From contig NZ_CP023692.1 in the NCBI RefSeq assembly GCF_008704935.1, positions 6,673,501 through 6,737,500 on the forward strand: a DNA stretch of 64,000 bases, read 5' to 3'. Below are positions 11,905-19,417 of the stretch, one piece after another. Made by a program: the position numbers and the translations under genes. The DNA is from Streptomyces vinaceus (lineage in GTDB: Bacteria; Actinomycetota; Actinomycetes; Streptomycetales; Streptomycetaceae). Position 1 is the first letter of the stretch, and each line of letters begins with the position of its first letter. The notes under the pieces are model-generated. The model searched no databases. It was not told the DNA's origin and saw only the letters and a program-made list of their open reading frames with translations.

Positions 11905-11947
11905 GAGGCTCGTGACCGTTCCGTACCGAGGCTCGTGACCGCTCCGT
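11905..11947. repeat. Two-copy tandem repeat, 20-bp unit every 23 bp
   Basis: GAGGCTCGTGACCGTTCCGT (11905-11924) recurs at 11928-11947 with one mismatch. The second copy runs into the hairpin at 11941. The spacing is just over two helical turns. Confidence 0.7.
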
Positions 11948-11976
11948 CCCACCGCGCCCGCTGGGCGGGACGGAGC
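11941..11976. terminator. Hairpin downstream of the RNA-repair genes
   Basis: A perfect 10-bp stem, GCTCCGTCCC (11941-11950) with GGGACGGAGC (11967-11976), plus an inner GCCC/GGGC pairing. It lies 82 bp past the stop at 12058 in the direction of transcription of the RNA-repair operon. It could also stop rightward transcripts from the promoter-like pair at 11876. Confidence 0.6.
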
Positions 11977-12057
11977 ACGGCCGTCTTCGGAGAGTGGTCC
12001 TGGGTGGAGGGCCGGGGCCGGGGCGTGTTCGTTACTTGGCGCCAGGGCGAGGGCGGT

Positions 12058-14979
12058 TCACCCGAGCGAGGGGACCGCTCCGCATTCCGCCCAGGTGACC
12101 TCGACACCGGGCAGTTCGGCGGACCAGCGGCCCGCGAGCGCGGTCAGTCCGGCCGCGTCGGGCGGGGCGGCGCCGAGCCCGATCGCGTACCGGGCCGAGA
12201 CGGCGGAGCGGGCGAAGGGGCGCGGCCAGGCGTGCGCGTCCCCGACGCCGGCTTCCGCGAGGGCTCCGAGCAGGGCGCGCATCCGCCCCCGGGCCCGGCC
12301 CAGGCGCTCCTCGAACTCCCGCGGCCCGTCGGCCCGTACGGTCACCACCGCCCAGGCCGCGTGGCGCCGGTGCGGGGGCGTAGCGGCAGGGGCCACGGCA
12401 CCGGACTCGCCGCCGGGGTCCCCGCCGGACCCCTCCTCCATGAGCTCCCAACTCCGGTACAGCTCCCTGACCAGGAGGTCGCGCAGACCCGGGCCGACCT
12501 GGGCCGTGCAGGTGCGGACCGGTGCGGAGGGCGTCAGGACGGTGACGGGGCCGGGGTGCGGCTCGTGGGGCGCCTCCGTCAGGGCGATCGGGTCGCGCCA
12601 GTCCCAGGCGGCCCAGGTCCCGAAGAACTCCCGGAGCAGGGCCGTGGGGGACAGGCCGTCGCCCTCGCGGACCGTGCGGGCCGCCAGTACCGCCCAGGCC
12701 AGCCCCGGCAGCCCGCCGAACGGCGCCGAGTCCAGGCCCCGAGCGCGCGCCCACGCCTTGACCTCCCGGGCCAGCGCGACGAACCGCGCATGCCGCCCGC
12801 CGCCCACGAAGTCCCGTACCGCGTCGGCGTCGGCGACCGCGCCGAGCGCGATCGCGGCCGCCTCCCCGAGCTCCGCCCGCCGCCGCACCGCCCCGGCCGG
12901 ATCCACCGCCCCCGTGCCGACGACCACCAGGTCCACGTCCAGCCCGGCCGCGCGCAGCCGCAGCCCCGGCACCCGCGCGCCGACGACCTCCCGCAGCCGC
13001 TCGGCCTCCGGGAGCGCTGCCGCGACCCGCTCCCGCACCTCGGTGATCGACGGCGTGCCAGGGAGCGCGGCCACCAGATCGAGGTCGGCTCCGGGCAGGG
13101 CGCAGCCCATGCGGCGGGATCCCGCGAGGTGCACCACGCCGTCCCCCAGCGCCTCCGCGATCCGGGCGATGAGGGCGTCGGCACCGGCACCGGCACCGGC
13201 ACCGGCACCGGCACCGGTCTCCGGCTCGTGGGGCAGCGGCCCTGCCGGTTCCGCGTCCGGCACCCATCGCCACGCGCCCGTGCCCAGTTCCACCGTCGCC
13301 CGCACCCGCATCGGGCCGTCCCCGCGCCGGGACAGCACCGCCAGCTCCCCGACGCGGGCCGCAGTCCCGGTCCCGGATCCGGTCCCGGATCCGCCGAGCC
13401 GCGCGGCGAACTCCGCCAGGGCCCGCTGCGGGTCCCGGCTGCGCCCGAGCGTCAGATGCGGGGTGAAGCCCTCGCGCCCCCGGCACCCCGGGAACCGCTC
13501 CGCGAGCCCTCGCCGCAGCCGCTGCCACGGCTCGTCGCCGGCCGCCGCCGGGTCCAGCCACAGCGTGGCGTCCTCACGGTGCCCGAAGCCGTGCACTCCC
13601 GCGAGCCGAGCGGTGAACGGTGCGTTCTGCGCGGCCACTTCGGCCAGCAGGGGCAGCGCTGCCTCGAACGAGGACTCCGGTACGAAGCCGAACAGCAGGT
13701 TCACGTGCGCCGGCCAGCGGCGTACGGCCGGGTCGTGCGCCCGGCGCAGCTCCTCGACCGCCGGATCGTGTGGCGGCAGCCAGGCCGCCGCCGTCCGCGC
13801 GGTCGCCCGTACCCCGAGCACCGCGCGCCCCTCGCCCGGCTCCGCGAAGTCCACCACCGCCTCCACCCCGAAGTGGTCGGAGATGAACAGCCCGTCCGGA
13901 CCGGGGGAGTCGCCGCGCAACGCGGCCTCCCGCACCCGCGCCCGCGCCGAGCGCAGCAGGATCCGGTCCAGCCGGGCCGGCCGCCCCGACAGGGAACCCA
14001 CCGCCGCCAGCGGATTGGCCACCGGATCGAAGGTCGGCGTGGTGTCCTGCGCCCCGTGCGCCTCGGTCCAGGCGTCCCGCATGCCCAGCGCCGCCGCCGG
14101 ACCCTCCCGTCCGCAGCGGCCGTCGTTGAAGTCGCCGAGCAGCGCCACGTCCGCCTCGATGCCGCTCAATCCCTCGGCGATCCGCGCCAGTTCGGCGCCT
14201 CGCCGGTCGGACCCGTTCTCCGTGTGATCGCTCGTCAGATGGACGCAGGCCACGACGAGCGGGCCGCCCTCGGTGTCCACCGTCACCGCCGCGACCGCCT
14301 TGTGCGGACCCAGCAGATGCAGTCCCGCCTCCCGTACGGGCAGCCGGCTCAGGACCAGCAGTCCGCTCGCGGCCACGTCCTTGCCCCGGGGATCGGTGGT
14401 CACGGTGTACCCGGAGCGCACCCACGGCTGCGCCAACAACAGCTCGAGCAGGGCCGGTTCGACCTCCTGGAGGGCGATCACATCGGCATCCGCGGCCGCC
14501 AGGTCGGCCAGCAGCATCGGCCTGCGCCGGACGGTGTCGATGCGTGGGGCGTCGTACCGGTCCCACAGGGTGTTCCAGGTCAGCAGCCGTACGGGTCGCG
14601 GCTGCGGGCCCCGGCCCCGGCTCGGGTCCGTGGCCGTACGGTTCGTCCCGGCCGGGCGCCAGGCGCCGCCGTCCGCCGGATCCCACGCGTGCGGGGTCCG
14701 GGCGGTGAAGAACGGGGCCCGCAGCAGCCGCGGTTCGCGGATCCGGCCGGCGTCGGTGGAGTCGATGAGGTCCACACCGCTCGCCCGGTCCCATACGAGC
14801 TCCCCGTCCGCCTCCACGAACAGCACCCGGTGCCAGGGGATGTCGCCGCCCGGCACGAAGGAGGGCAGCGGGACCCGCTTGGGCGGCGCTCCGCGCTGGT
14901 GCAGCCCGAACACGAAGCGGGCCGGATCGAAGCGGGGGTCCCAGCGGACCTGGTGGTAGAGCTCTTCACTGGTACGCAT
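12058..14979 (-). CDS. Four-domain RNA-end repair protein: MJ1316/DUF504, EEP, 2H phosphoesterase, poly(A)-polymerase-like NTase
   Basis: 973 aa. Residues 1-85 match the MJ1316/DUF504 RNA cyclic-end recognition domain (YHQVRWDPRFD, IPWHRVLFVEADGELVWDR). Residues 130-378 are an endonuclease/exonuclease/phosphatase domain with N136 (LTWNTLWD), E172 (ALQEVE), D283/N285 (GDFND) and D368/H369 (SDHFG). Residues 420-555 are a 2H phosphoesterase (LigT/2'-5' ligase type) with H425VN and H508LT. From about 600 there is a nucleotidyltransferase (AGSRRMG, then D632-L-D634) with a poly(A)-polymerase-like helical segment (LPGLAWAVLAA) and C-terminal domain. Gly-Thr and Gly-Ala linkers separate the last domains. 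The start ATG 14979 shares its A with the stop of the upstream RNA ligase (TGATG), so the two proteins are made together. From family knowledge: it recognises and processes 2',3'-cyclic or phosphorylated RNA ends and may add nucleotides. In vivo targets are unknown. Confidence 0.9.
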   Translation of the reverse strand: MRTSEELYHQVRWDPRFDPARFVFGLHQRGAPPKRVPLPSFVPGGDIPWHRVLFVEADGELVWDRASGVDLIDSTDAGRIREPRLLRAPFFTARTPHAWDPADGGAWRPAGTNRTATDPSRGRGPQPRPVRLLTWNTLWDRYDAPRIDTVRRRPMLLADLAAADADVIALQEVEPALLELLLAQPWVRSGYTVTTDPRGKDVAASGLLVLSRLPVREAGLHLLGPHKAVAAVTVDTEGGPLVVACVHLTSDHTENGSDRRGAELARIAEGLSGIEADVALLGDFNDGRCGREGPAAALGMRDAWTEAHGAQDTTPTFDPVANPLAAVGSLSGRPARLDRILLRSARARVREAALRGDSPGPDGLFISDHFGVEAVVDFAEPGEGRAVLGVRATARTAAAWLPPHDPAVEELRRAHDPAVRRWPAHVNLLFGFVPESSFEAALPLLAEVAAQNAPFTARLAGVHGFGHREDATLWLDPAAAGDEPWQRLRRGLAERFPGCRGREGFTPHLTLGRSRDPQRALAEFAARLGGSGTGSGTGTAARVGELAVLSRRGDGPMRVRATVELGTGAWRWVPDAEPAGPLPHEPETGAGAGAGAGAGADALIARIAEALGDGVVHLAGSRRMGCALPGADLDLVAALPGTPSITEVRERVAAALPEAERLREVVGARVPGLRLRAAGLDVDLVVVGTGAVDPAGAVRRRAELGEAAAIALGAVADADAVRDFVGGGRHARFVALAREVKAWARARGLDSAPFGGLPGLAWAVLAARTVREGDGLSPTALLREFFGTWAAWDWRDPIALTEAPHEPHPGPVTVLTPSAPVRTCTAQVGPGLRDLLVRELYRSWELMEEGSGGDPGGESGAVAPAATPPHRRHAAWAVVTVRADGPREFEERLGRARGRMRALLGALAEAGVGDAHAWPRPFARSAVSARYAIGLGAAPPDAAGLTALAGRWSAELPGVEVTWAECGAVPSLG
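13180..13215. repeat. Hexanucleotide repeat (GGCACC) x6 inside a coding linker
   Basis: Six perfect GGCACC units. On the coding strand they encode an alternating Gly-Ala linker (about residues 589-600) between the 2H phosphoesterase and the nucleotidyltransferase. Unit gain or loss changes the linker by two residues without a frameshift. Confidence 0.9.
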
Positions 14980-16853
14980 CAGCCGTCCTCGCCCGCTGCC
15001 GCTGCCGCTGCCGCTGCCGCTGCCGCTGCCGCTGCCACTTCCCCTGCCGCGGCCGCCGGAAGCGGCAGCGTCCGCGCCGGTGCTCCGATGGTCCCCGCCG
15101 TGTCCTCGACGGTCCCGCCCGCCCCGACGTACCGGATGCGGTGCGCCGCCCCCTGCCCGGGATACGGCGGGCTGAACCGGTGCAGCTGGGTGGCCAGTAC
15201 CTGCGCCGGTACGGGATGGGGCCGGACGGCATTGCGCCGGGCCAGCTCCTCCTCCTCGACCAGTACCACGACCTGGGTGACCAGCGCGTCCCGGCGCCGC
15301 GCGACCGCGGCCGCCAGCCCCCGCTGCTGTTCGGTCAGGGAGGTGGCGTCCCACACCACCGTGGACCCGGCGCCCGCCGCCAGCGCGGCGTCCAGCCGGT
15401 CCAGGCCCTCGCGCAGCACGTCCGCGTTGGCGCGCTGGTCGGCCCGGGAACCCCGCGCGGCGCGCAGATCGTCGAGAGCGATGTACGCGGCCACGCCCGG
15501 CAGACCCCGGGCGTACGTGCTCTTGCCGCTGCCCGAGGGCCCGCACAGCTGCACCAGCTTCGGGAAGTGCCCGTCGCGCCACCGCCAGGTCGCGGCGACG
15601 GCCTCCTCGGCGGTGGAGATCCCGCCCCGCCCGTACGCCTCGCGGGCCTCCGCCCAGCAGCGGTCCGCCGCGTCCGGACCGAGGTCCCCGAGGGCCTCCC
15701 GCAGCCCGGCCCGCAGCGGACCCAGCGGATCGGGGCCGAGCAGCCCGGCCTCCTCGGCGTACAGCGTGGACCACTCGACGTGTTCGCGGGCCTGCGCGTC
15801 GCCCGCCGCCGCGGCCCCCGCCAGGGCGTGCAGCACGCCGAGATCGGCGGCGCAGGCCATCCGGACCAGCCCGGCCCGCCGCCCCTCGTCCGGGAACGGC
15901 CGTTGCAGGTACGGGTACAGCCCGACCAGGTCGGCCACCCGCCGGGCGAGCGGCATCCCCAGCGGCCCCGCCGCCAGCCGCGCCGCGATCCGGGCCCGCG
16001 GCGCGCGGTGCAGCACGGCGGCCAGTACCCCGGCCAGCCGGGCCTCGCCGGTACGGCCGGACGCGTCGAGCCGGCCCGCCACCTCGGCGACGACCGGCCC
16101 GACGCCCGGGGCGTCCGCTTCGCCGTCCGCCGGGTACGGCTCGCCCCCGCCCGCGGGCCCGGAGACCGGGCCGAGGGCCGCCGCCAGCTGCGCCGCATCC
16201 GGCTCGGAACCCGAGCGCACCGCCCACAGCGGAGCCCGCGCACCGAGCCCGTTCGGCACCACCTGCGCGTACATCCAGTGCGTGTCCGTCTGTACGTGGC
16301 CGCCGCGCACCCACTTGGCGACGTACCGCCCGAACTCCGCCCGCGCGAACCCGGCCACCGTCCGTACGACGTACCCCTCCTGCCGGGTGGTGTCGAGCCG
16401 CAGCCTGCGCAGGGCGCGCTCATCGAAGACGCCCCGCCAGAGCACGCGCGGGGTGGGCACCCCCAGTCCGTGCAGGAAGCGCACGGTCCGGTCCCAGTCC
16501 AGGCAGTGCTCCCCGTCCCACACCGAGAACCCGTAGAACCAGCTGTCGAGGTCCTCGTACGGGAGCGAGTGGCGGGCGTACAGGTTCTCCCCGCACACCC
16601 GCCACCCCGCCGGAATGCCGGCGCCGATCCGGCTCTGGAGGCCCTTGACCCAGGCCCGCGAGGGGTGGTGGCCGGAGTCCGGCGAGCGCGCGTGCAGCCC
16701 GTCCGCGTACAGGGTGGTGTTCTCGCCGTCCAGCTTCTCGGTGACCACGACCTCGCGCCCGGTCAGCCCCGCGAGTCCGGCGGCCCGCACGTCGTCCGCC
16801 CCCGCCCCGGGGGACCAGGGCAGGTGCGGGGTGCGGGGGTAGTGCGTGCGCAT
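14979..16853 (-). CDS. RNA ligase fused to a P-loop polynucleotide-kinase-like domain
   Basis: 624 aa. The N-terminal half is a nucleotidyltransferase of the RNA ligase family: motif I EKLDGEN with nucleophile K40, motif III FYGFSVWD (106-113), motif IV EGYVVR (159-164), motif V around K180 (YVAKWV). A helical linker follows to about 430. Then comes a P-loop kinase: Walker A GPSGSGKS (438-445), ALDD (459-462) and WDATSLTEQQR (501-511), the pattern of PNKP/AAA_33-type 5'-OH kinases. The tail is a run of about 14 alanines ending GEDG, encoded by a hexanucleotide repeat. It phosphorylates 5'-OH RNA ends and joins them to 3'-OH ends, by family analogy. ATG 16853 has GGAG upstream. It is the first gene of a two-gene operon with the 12058 repair protein. 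Confidence 0.92.
   Translation of the reverse strand: MRTHYPRTPHLPWSPGAGADDVRAAGLAGLTGREVVVTEKLDGENTTLYADGLHARSPDSGHHPSRAWVKGLQSRIGAGIPAGWRVCGENLYARHSLPYEDLDSWFYGFSVWDGEHCLDWDRTVRFLHGLGVPTPRVLWRGVFDERALRRLRLDTTRQEGYVVRTVAGFARAEFGRYVAKWVRGGHVQTDTHWMYAQVVPNGLGARAPLWAVRSGSEPDAAQLAAALGPVSGPAGGGEPYPADGEADAPGVGPVVAEVAGRLDASGRTGEARLAGVLAAVLHRAPRARIAARLAAGPLGMPLARRVADLVGLYPYLQRPFPDEGRRAGLVRMACAADLGVLHALAGAAAAGDAQAREHVEWSTLYAEEAGLLGPDPLGPLRAGLREALGDLGPDAADRCWAEAREAYGRGGISTAEEAVAATWRWRDGHFPKLVQLCGPSGSGKSTYARGLPGVAAYIALDDLRAARGSRADQRANADVLREGLDRLDAALAAGAGSTVVWDATSLTEQQRGLAAAVARRRDALVTQVVVLVEEEELARRNAVRPHPVPAQVLATQLHRFSPPYPGQGAAHRIRYVGAGGTVEDTAGTIGAPARTLPLPAAAAGEVAAAAAAAAAAAAAAGEDG
14995..15036. repeat. 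Hexanucleotide repeat (GCTGCC) x7 encoding the ligase poly-Ala tail
   Basis: Seven perfect GCTGCC units, 14 nt before the stop of the RNA ligase-kinase. On the coding strand they give Gly/Ala-biased codons read as a poly-alanine run (about residues 607-620). This is a second simple repeat in the same operon, with the same 6-bp period as the one at 13180. Confidence 0.9.
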
Positions 16854-16868
16854 GGCCGGCTCCAGCTC

Positions 16869-16885
16869 GACGACGGTTCGTCGTC
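16869..16885. promoter_or_regulatory. Inverted repeat in the leader of the RNA-repair operon
   Basis: GACGAC (16869-16874) and GTCGTC (16880-16885) are separated by 5 nt. The repeat lies between the predicted -10 box (16890-16895) and the start at 16853, so it is in the transcribed leader or covers the initiation site. It could be an operator or a leader hairpin. Confidence 0.4.
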
Positions 16886-16889
16886 ACTC

Positions 16890-16919
16890 TAGGTATCCGG
16901 AGCCGGGCCATCCACCCAA
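16890..16919 (-). promoter_or_regulatory. Possible promoter of the RNA-repair operon
   Basis: On the minus strand TTGGGT (16919-16914), an 18-bp spacer and TACCTA (16895-16890) are a weak match to a vegetative promoter. They lie in the only gap (86 bp) before the ligase gene. No RtcR-like activator gene or sigma-54 site is seen nearby. Confidence 0.35.
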
Positions 16920-16939
16920 TAACCCCCGCACCGGGTCCC

Positions 16940-17578
16940 TCAGGGGCGGCGTCCGGCCCAGGCCACCAGCCGGTCGATCGCCGGGGCATCGGCATCGACG
17001 GGCACCACCTCGGCGAACGGGATCCGTCCGCCGCGGGTTTCGGCCGGCAGCGCGCCGCGTACGACGCCGATCACCCGCTCGATCAGGGCCGGGTCCCAGT
17101 CCGGGCTCTGTCCGGTGGCCCGGGCCAGGTCCCAGGTGTGCACGGTCAGTTCGTGGGTGTAGACGACGGCGGCGGCCACGCCCGGCAGGACGCCGATCGG
17201 CAGGCGCAGCTGCCGCCCGAGGATGGCCGGGTCCGCCCACACCTGGGCGACCTCGCGGGCGCCCGGCTCCCAGGCCGCCGCCCAGTCGCCGTCGGCGATC
17301 TCGTCGGCGAAGGACGGGACGCTGAACGGGTCCTCGCCGCGGCCGATCACCGAGATCCGCCGGACGACGGCCACGAGGTGGCTCGCCAGCCGCCGGACGT
17401 CGAACTCCTCGCAGGGGGTCGGGGCGTCGTACTGCCCGGGCCGGACGGCGGCCAGCGTACGGCCCGCCAACTCGACGGCCGCGGCGAGGTCGACCCGCGG
17501 ATCGAAGGAGGAGGAGGGGGCGGCGACGGCGCCGGTGGAGTCGGAAGGGGTCGCGATGAGCTGTTCGGTCTCGTTCAT
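16940..17578 (-). CDS. TIGR03086-type mycothiol-dependent metalloprotein (DinB-like fold)
   Basis: 212 aa. The pattern is that of the maleylpyruvate-isomerase-like/TIGR03086 family: DAPTPCEEFDVRRLASHLV near 55-72 and HELTVHTWDLARATG near 145-160, with the histidines that bind a divalent metal in this four-helix fold. These actinobacterial proteins are thought to use mycothiol or act as small-molecule thiol transferases; the substrate is unknown. ATG 17578 has GAGG 8 nt upstream. It is divergent from the WYL regulator gene at 17678 across a 99-bp gap holding a paired TGGCCA motif, so the regulator probably controls it. Confidence 0.82.
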   Translation of the reverse strand: MNETEQLIATPSDSTGAVAAPSSSFDPRVDLAAAVELAGRTLAAVRPGQYDAPTPCEEFDVRRLASHLVAVVRRISVIGRGEDPFSVPSFADEIADGDWAAAWEPGAREVAQVWADPAILGRQLRLPIGVLPGVAAAVVYTHELTVHTWDLARATGQSPDWDPALIERVIGVVRGALPAETRGGRIPFAEVVPVDADAPAIDRLVAWAGRRP

Positions 17579-17600
17579 GCCTCCATCCTCGAAGGCAAAG

Positions 17601-17617
17601 TGGCCACCTTCTGGCCA
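17601..17617. promoter_or_regulatory. Paired TGGCCA motif in a divergent promoter region
   Basis: TGGCCA occurs at 17601-17606 and 17612-17617, with matching flanks that make an imperfect larger palindrome (AGTGGCCA against ACTGGCCA). It sits midway between the 17578 and 17678 starts. It is a candidate operator of the WYL regulator. Confidence 0.4.
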
Positions 17618-17677
17618 GTTTTCCGAAGAGAATGAAACGGAGACGACGAACAGGCCCACGAAGGAGGAAAAAGGCAG

Positions 17678-18649
17678 ATGAGAGCCGACCGGCTGGTGGC
17701 GGCCTTGCTGTTCCTCCAGGAGCGCGGCCGCGTCACCGTCCCCGAAGTGGCCGCCGAGCTGGAGGTCTCGGAGCGCACCGCGCGCCGCGACCTGGAGGCG
17801 CTGGCCGCCTCCGGCATCCCCGTCTACTCGCAGCGTGGCCGTGGGGGAGGCTGGTCCCTGGTCGGCGGGGCCCGTACCGACCTCACCGGGCTGACCGCCG
17901 ACGAGATCCGGGCGCTCTTCCTGGTCACCGGCCCCCTGTCCGCCACCCCCGAACTGCGCACCACCCTGCGCAAACTGGTCAGGGCCCTGCCCCCCACCCT
18001 GCGGCCGCAGGCGGAGGCCGCGACCCGCGCCGGGGTCGTCGACGCCACGGACTGGTCCCGCAACGCCCTCACCGCCGATGCCGGCCACCGCTCCGCGCTG
18101 CAGGGCGCCGTCGTGGACGGGATCCGCGTCCGCCTCGGGTACGCGGGCGTCGGCAAACCGGCCGGCGAGCGCACGGTCGACCCGCTCGGGCTCGTGGCCA
18201 AGGCGGGGGTGGACTACCTCGTCGCCGGTACGGACAAGGGCCTGCGCACCTTCCGGCTCAGCCGGGTCACCTCGGTCGAGCCGACCGGCGAACCCGTGGT
18301 CCGGCCGCCCGGCTTCGACCTCGCCACGGCGTGGCGGACGCTGTCCGGCGCCTTCCAGGACGGCATGTACACGGTGACCGCGCGCGCCCGCGTCCGCCCC
18401 GACACGCTGGCCCTGCTGCAGCGCTTCCTCGGCGGCCGGGTGCGCGTCGGCGGTCCGCTGCCCGACGGCTGGACCGAGGTGTGGGTCGACGGACCGGCGG
18501 CCAGGGCCCTGGCGGGGCATCTGGCCGGGCTCGGGGCGGGGGTGGAAGTGCTGGAGCCGCCGGAGGTACGCCAGTGGCTGGCCCGGATCGGCGCCGAACT
18601 CACGAGGACGTACGCGGGGGAGGGGGCGCCGGACGCGCCCGGTCAGTAG
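17678..18649 (+). CDS. HTH/WYL-domain transcriptional regulator (YafY type)
   Basis: 323 aa. A DeoR-like helix-turn-helix lies at 1-60 (VTVPEVAAELEVSERTARRD). The WYL domain spans about 140-210 (IRVRLGYAG, ERTVDPLGLVAKAGVDYLVA, LRTFRLSRV), and a WCX-like C-terminal extension follows. WYL domains bind ligands, often nucleic acid or small molecules. ATG 17678 has AAGGAGG upstream. It is probably autoregulated with the divergent TIGR03086 gene. The stop overlaps the convergent next gene by 7 nt. Confidence 0.9.
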   Translation: MRADRLVAALLFLQERGRVTVPEVAAELEVSERTARRDLEALAASGIPVYSQRGRGGGWSLVGGARTDLTGLTADEIRALFLVTGPLSATPELRTTLRKLVRALPPTLRPQAEAATRAGVVDATDWSRNALTADAGHRSALQGAVVDGIRVRLGYAGVGKPAGERTVDPLGLVAKAGVDYLVAGTDKGLRTFRLSRVTSVEPTGEPVVRPPGFDLATAWRTLSGAFQDGMYTVTARARVRPDTLALLQRFLGGRVRVGGPLPDGWTEVWVDGPAARALAGHLAGLGAGVEVLEPPEVRQWLARIGAELTRTYAGEGAPDAPGQ

Positions 18650-19293
18650 CCGACGGTGAACCGCTTCCCGGGATGTCCGTCGCGCTCGATCTCGTCGACC
18701 AGGGCCACGGCGTAGTCCTCCGTGGAGATCCGGCTGAGGCCGTCCTCTTCCACGACCAGGTCGTCGAGGCCCAGCCGGTAGGTGCCCGTCCGGGTACCCG
18801 GAGCGACCTGCGCGGCCGGGCTCAGGCAGGTCCAGCTCACCTCCTCGACGGGGACGGTGCGCAGGAAGTCCAGCGCCTCGGCGTGGGCCTGCATGAGGGC
18901 GCGGACCGGTTCCGGGATGCCCGGCTCGGCGCTGACCAGCGGCCCCTGGGGGGTGCGCAGCGAACCGGCCCCGCCGACGACGACCACCCGGGGGCGGGGG
19001 ACGTCCGGGCCGAGCGTGCAGACGCCGCCGATCAGGGACTTGGCGGCGGTCACGAGGACGGCCGGGTCCCCGCCGCCTGGGCCGACGGCGCTGACGACCA
19101 CGTCCTGGCCGGCGGCCGCCTCGGCGACGGAGTGCGGGTCGAGGACGTCGCCGAGCATCACCTCGGCTCCGGAGTCTGCGAGTTTCGCGGGGTCACGGAC
19201 CACCGCGGTGACCTCGTGGCCGCGGTCGAGCGCTTCGCGCAGGACGCGGGTTCCGATGGTGCCGGTCGCGCCGAACAGGGCGATCTTCGCCAT
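18643..19293 (-). CDS. NAD(P)H-binding NmrA/SDR-a-like protein
   Basis: 216 aa. The N-terminal nucleotide motif FGATGTIGTRV is followed by HEVTAVVRDPAKL, the atypical SDR pattern of NmrA-like and flavin-reductase-like proteins (YwnB/YesF type). It probably binds NADP(H) as a redox sensor or small reductase. It converges on the WYL regulator gene with a 7-nt overlap, so there is no terminator between them. ATG 19293 fits the family start. Confidence 0.88.
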   Translation of the reverse strand: MAKIALFGATGTIGTRVLREALDRGHEVTAVVRDPAKLADSGAEVMLGDVLDPHSVAEAAAGQDVVVSAVGPGGGDPAVLVTAAKSLIGGVCTLGPDVPRPRVVVVGGAGSLRTPQGPLVSAEPGIPEPVRALMQAHAEALDFLRTVPVEEVSWTCLSPAAQVAPGTRTGTYRLGLDDLVVEEDGLSRISTEDYAVALVDEIERDGHPGKRFTVGY

Positions 19294-19417
19294 GGCGACT
19301 CCCTGGGAGTGGAGGTGGTACGGGCCTCAGGTCGGACCCGCGCCGCCCATCCAAGCGAACCGTCCCCCCGCCTCCCGGCAGCCGGGCCGAATCCACACGG
19401 ATGATCCACATCAGGCC

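Larger units (their letters stand above)
11712..12057. other. 346-bp intergenic region with promoters, repeat and terminator
   Basis: No protein gene is supported here. The region holds the regulated promoter of the secreted protein (11790-11824, leftward), a rightward promoter-like pair (TTGACG 11876-11881, 17 bp, TCTACT 11899-11904), a two-copy tandem repeat (11905-11947) and the hairpin that probably ends the RNA-repair operon (11941-11976). Confidence 0.6.
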
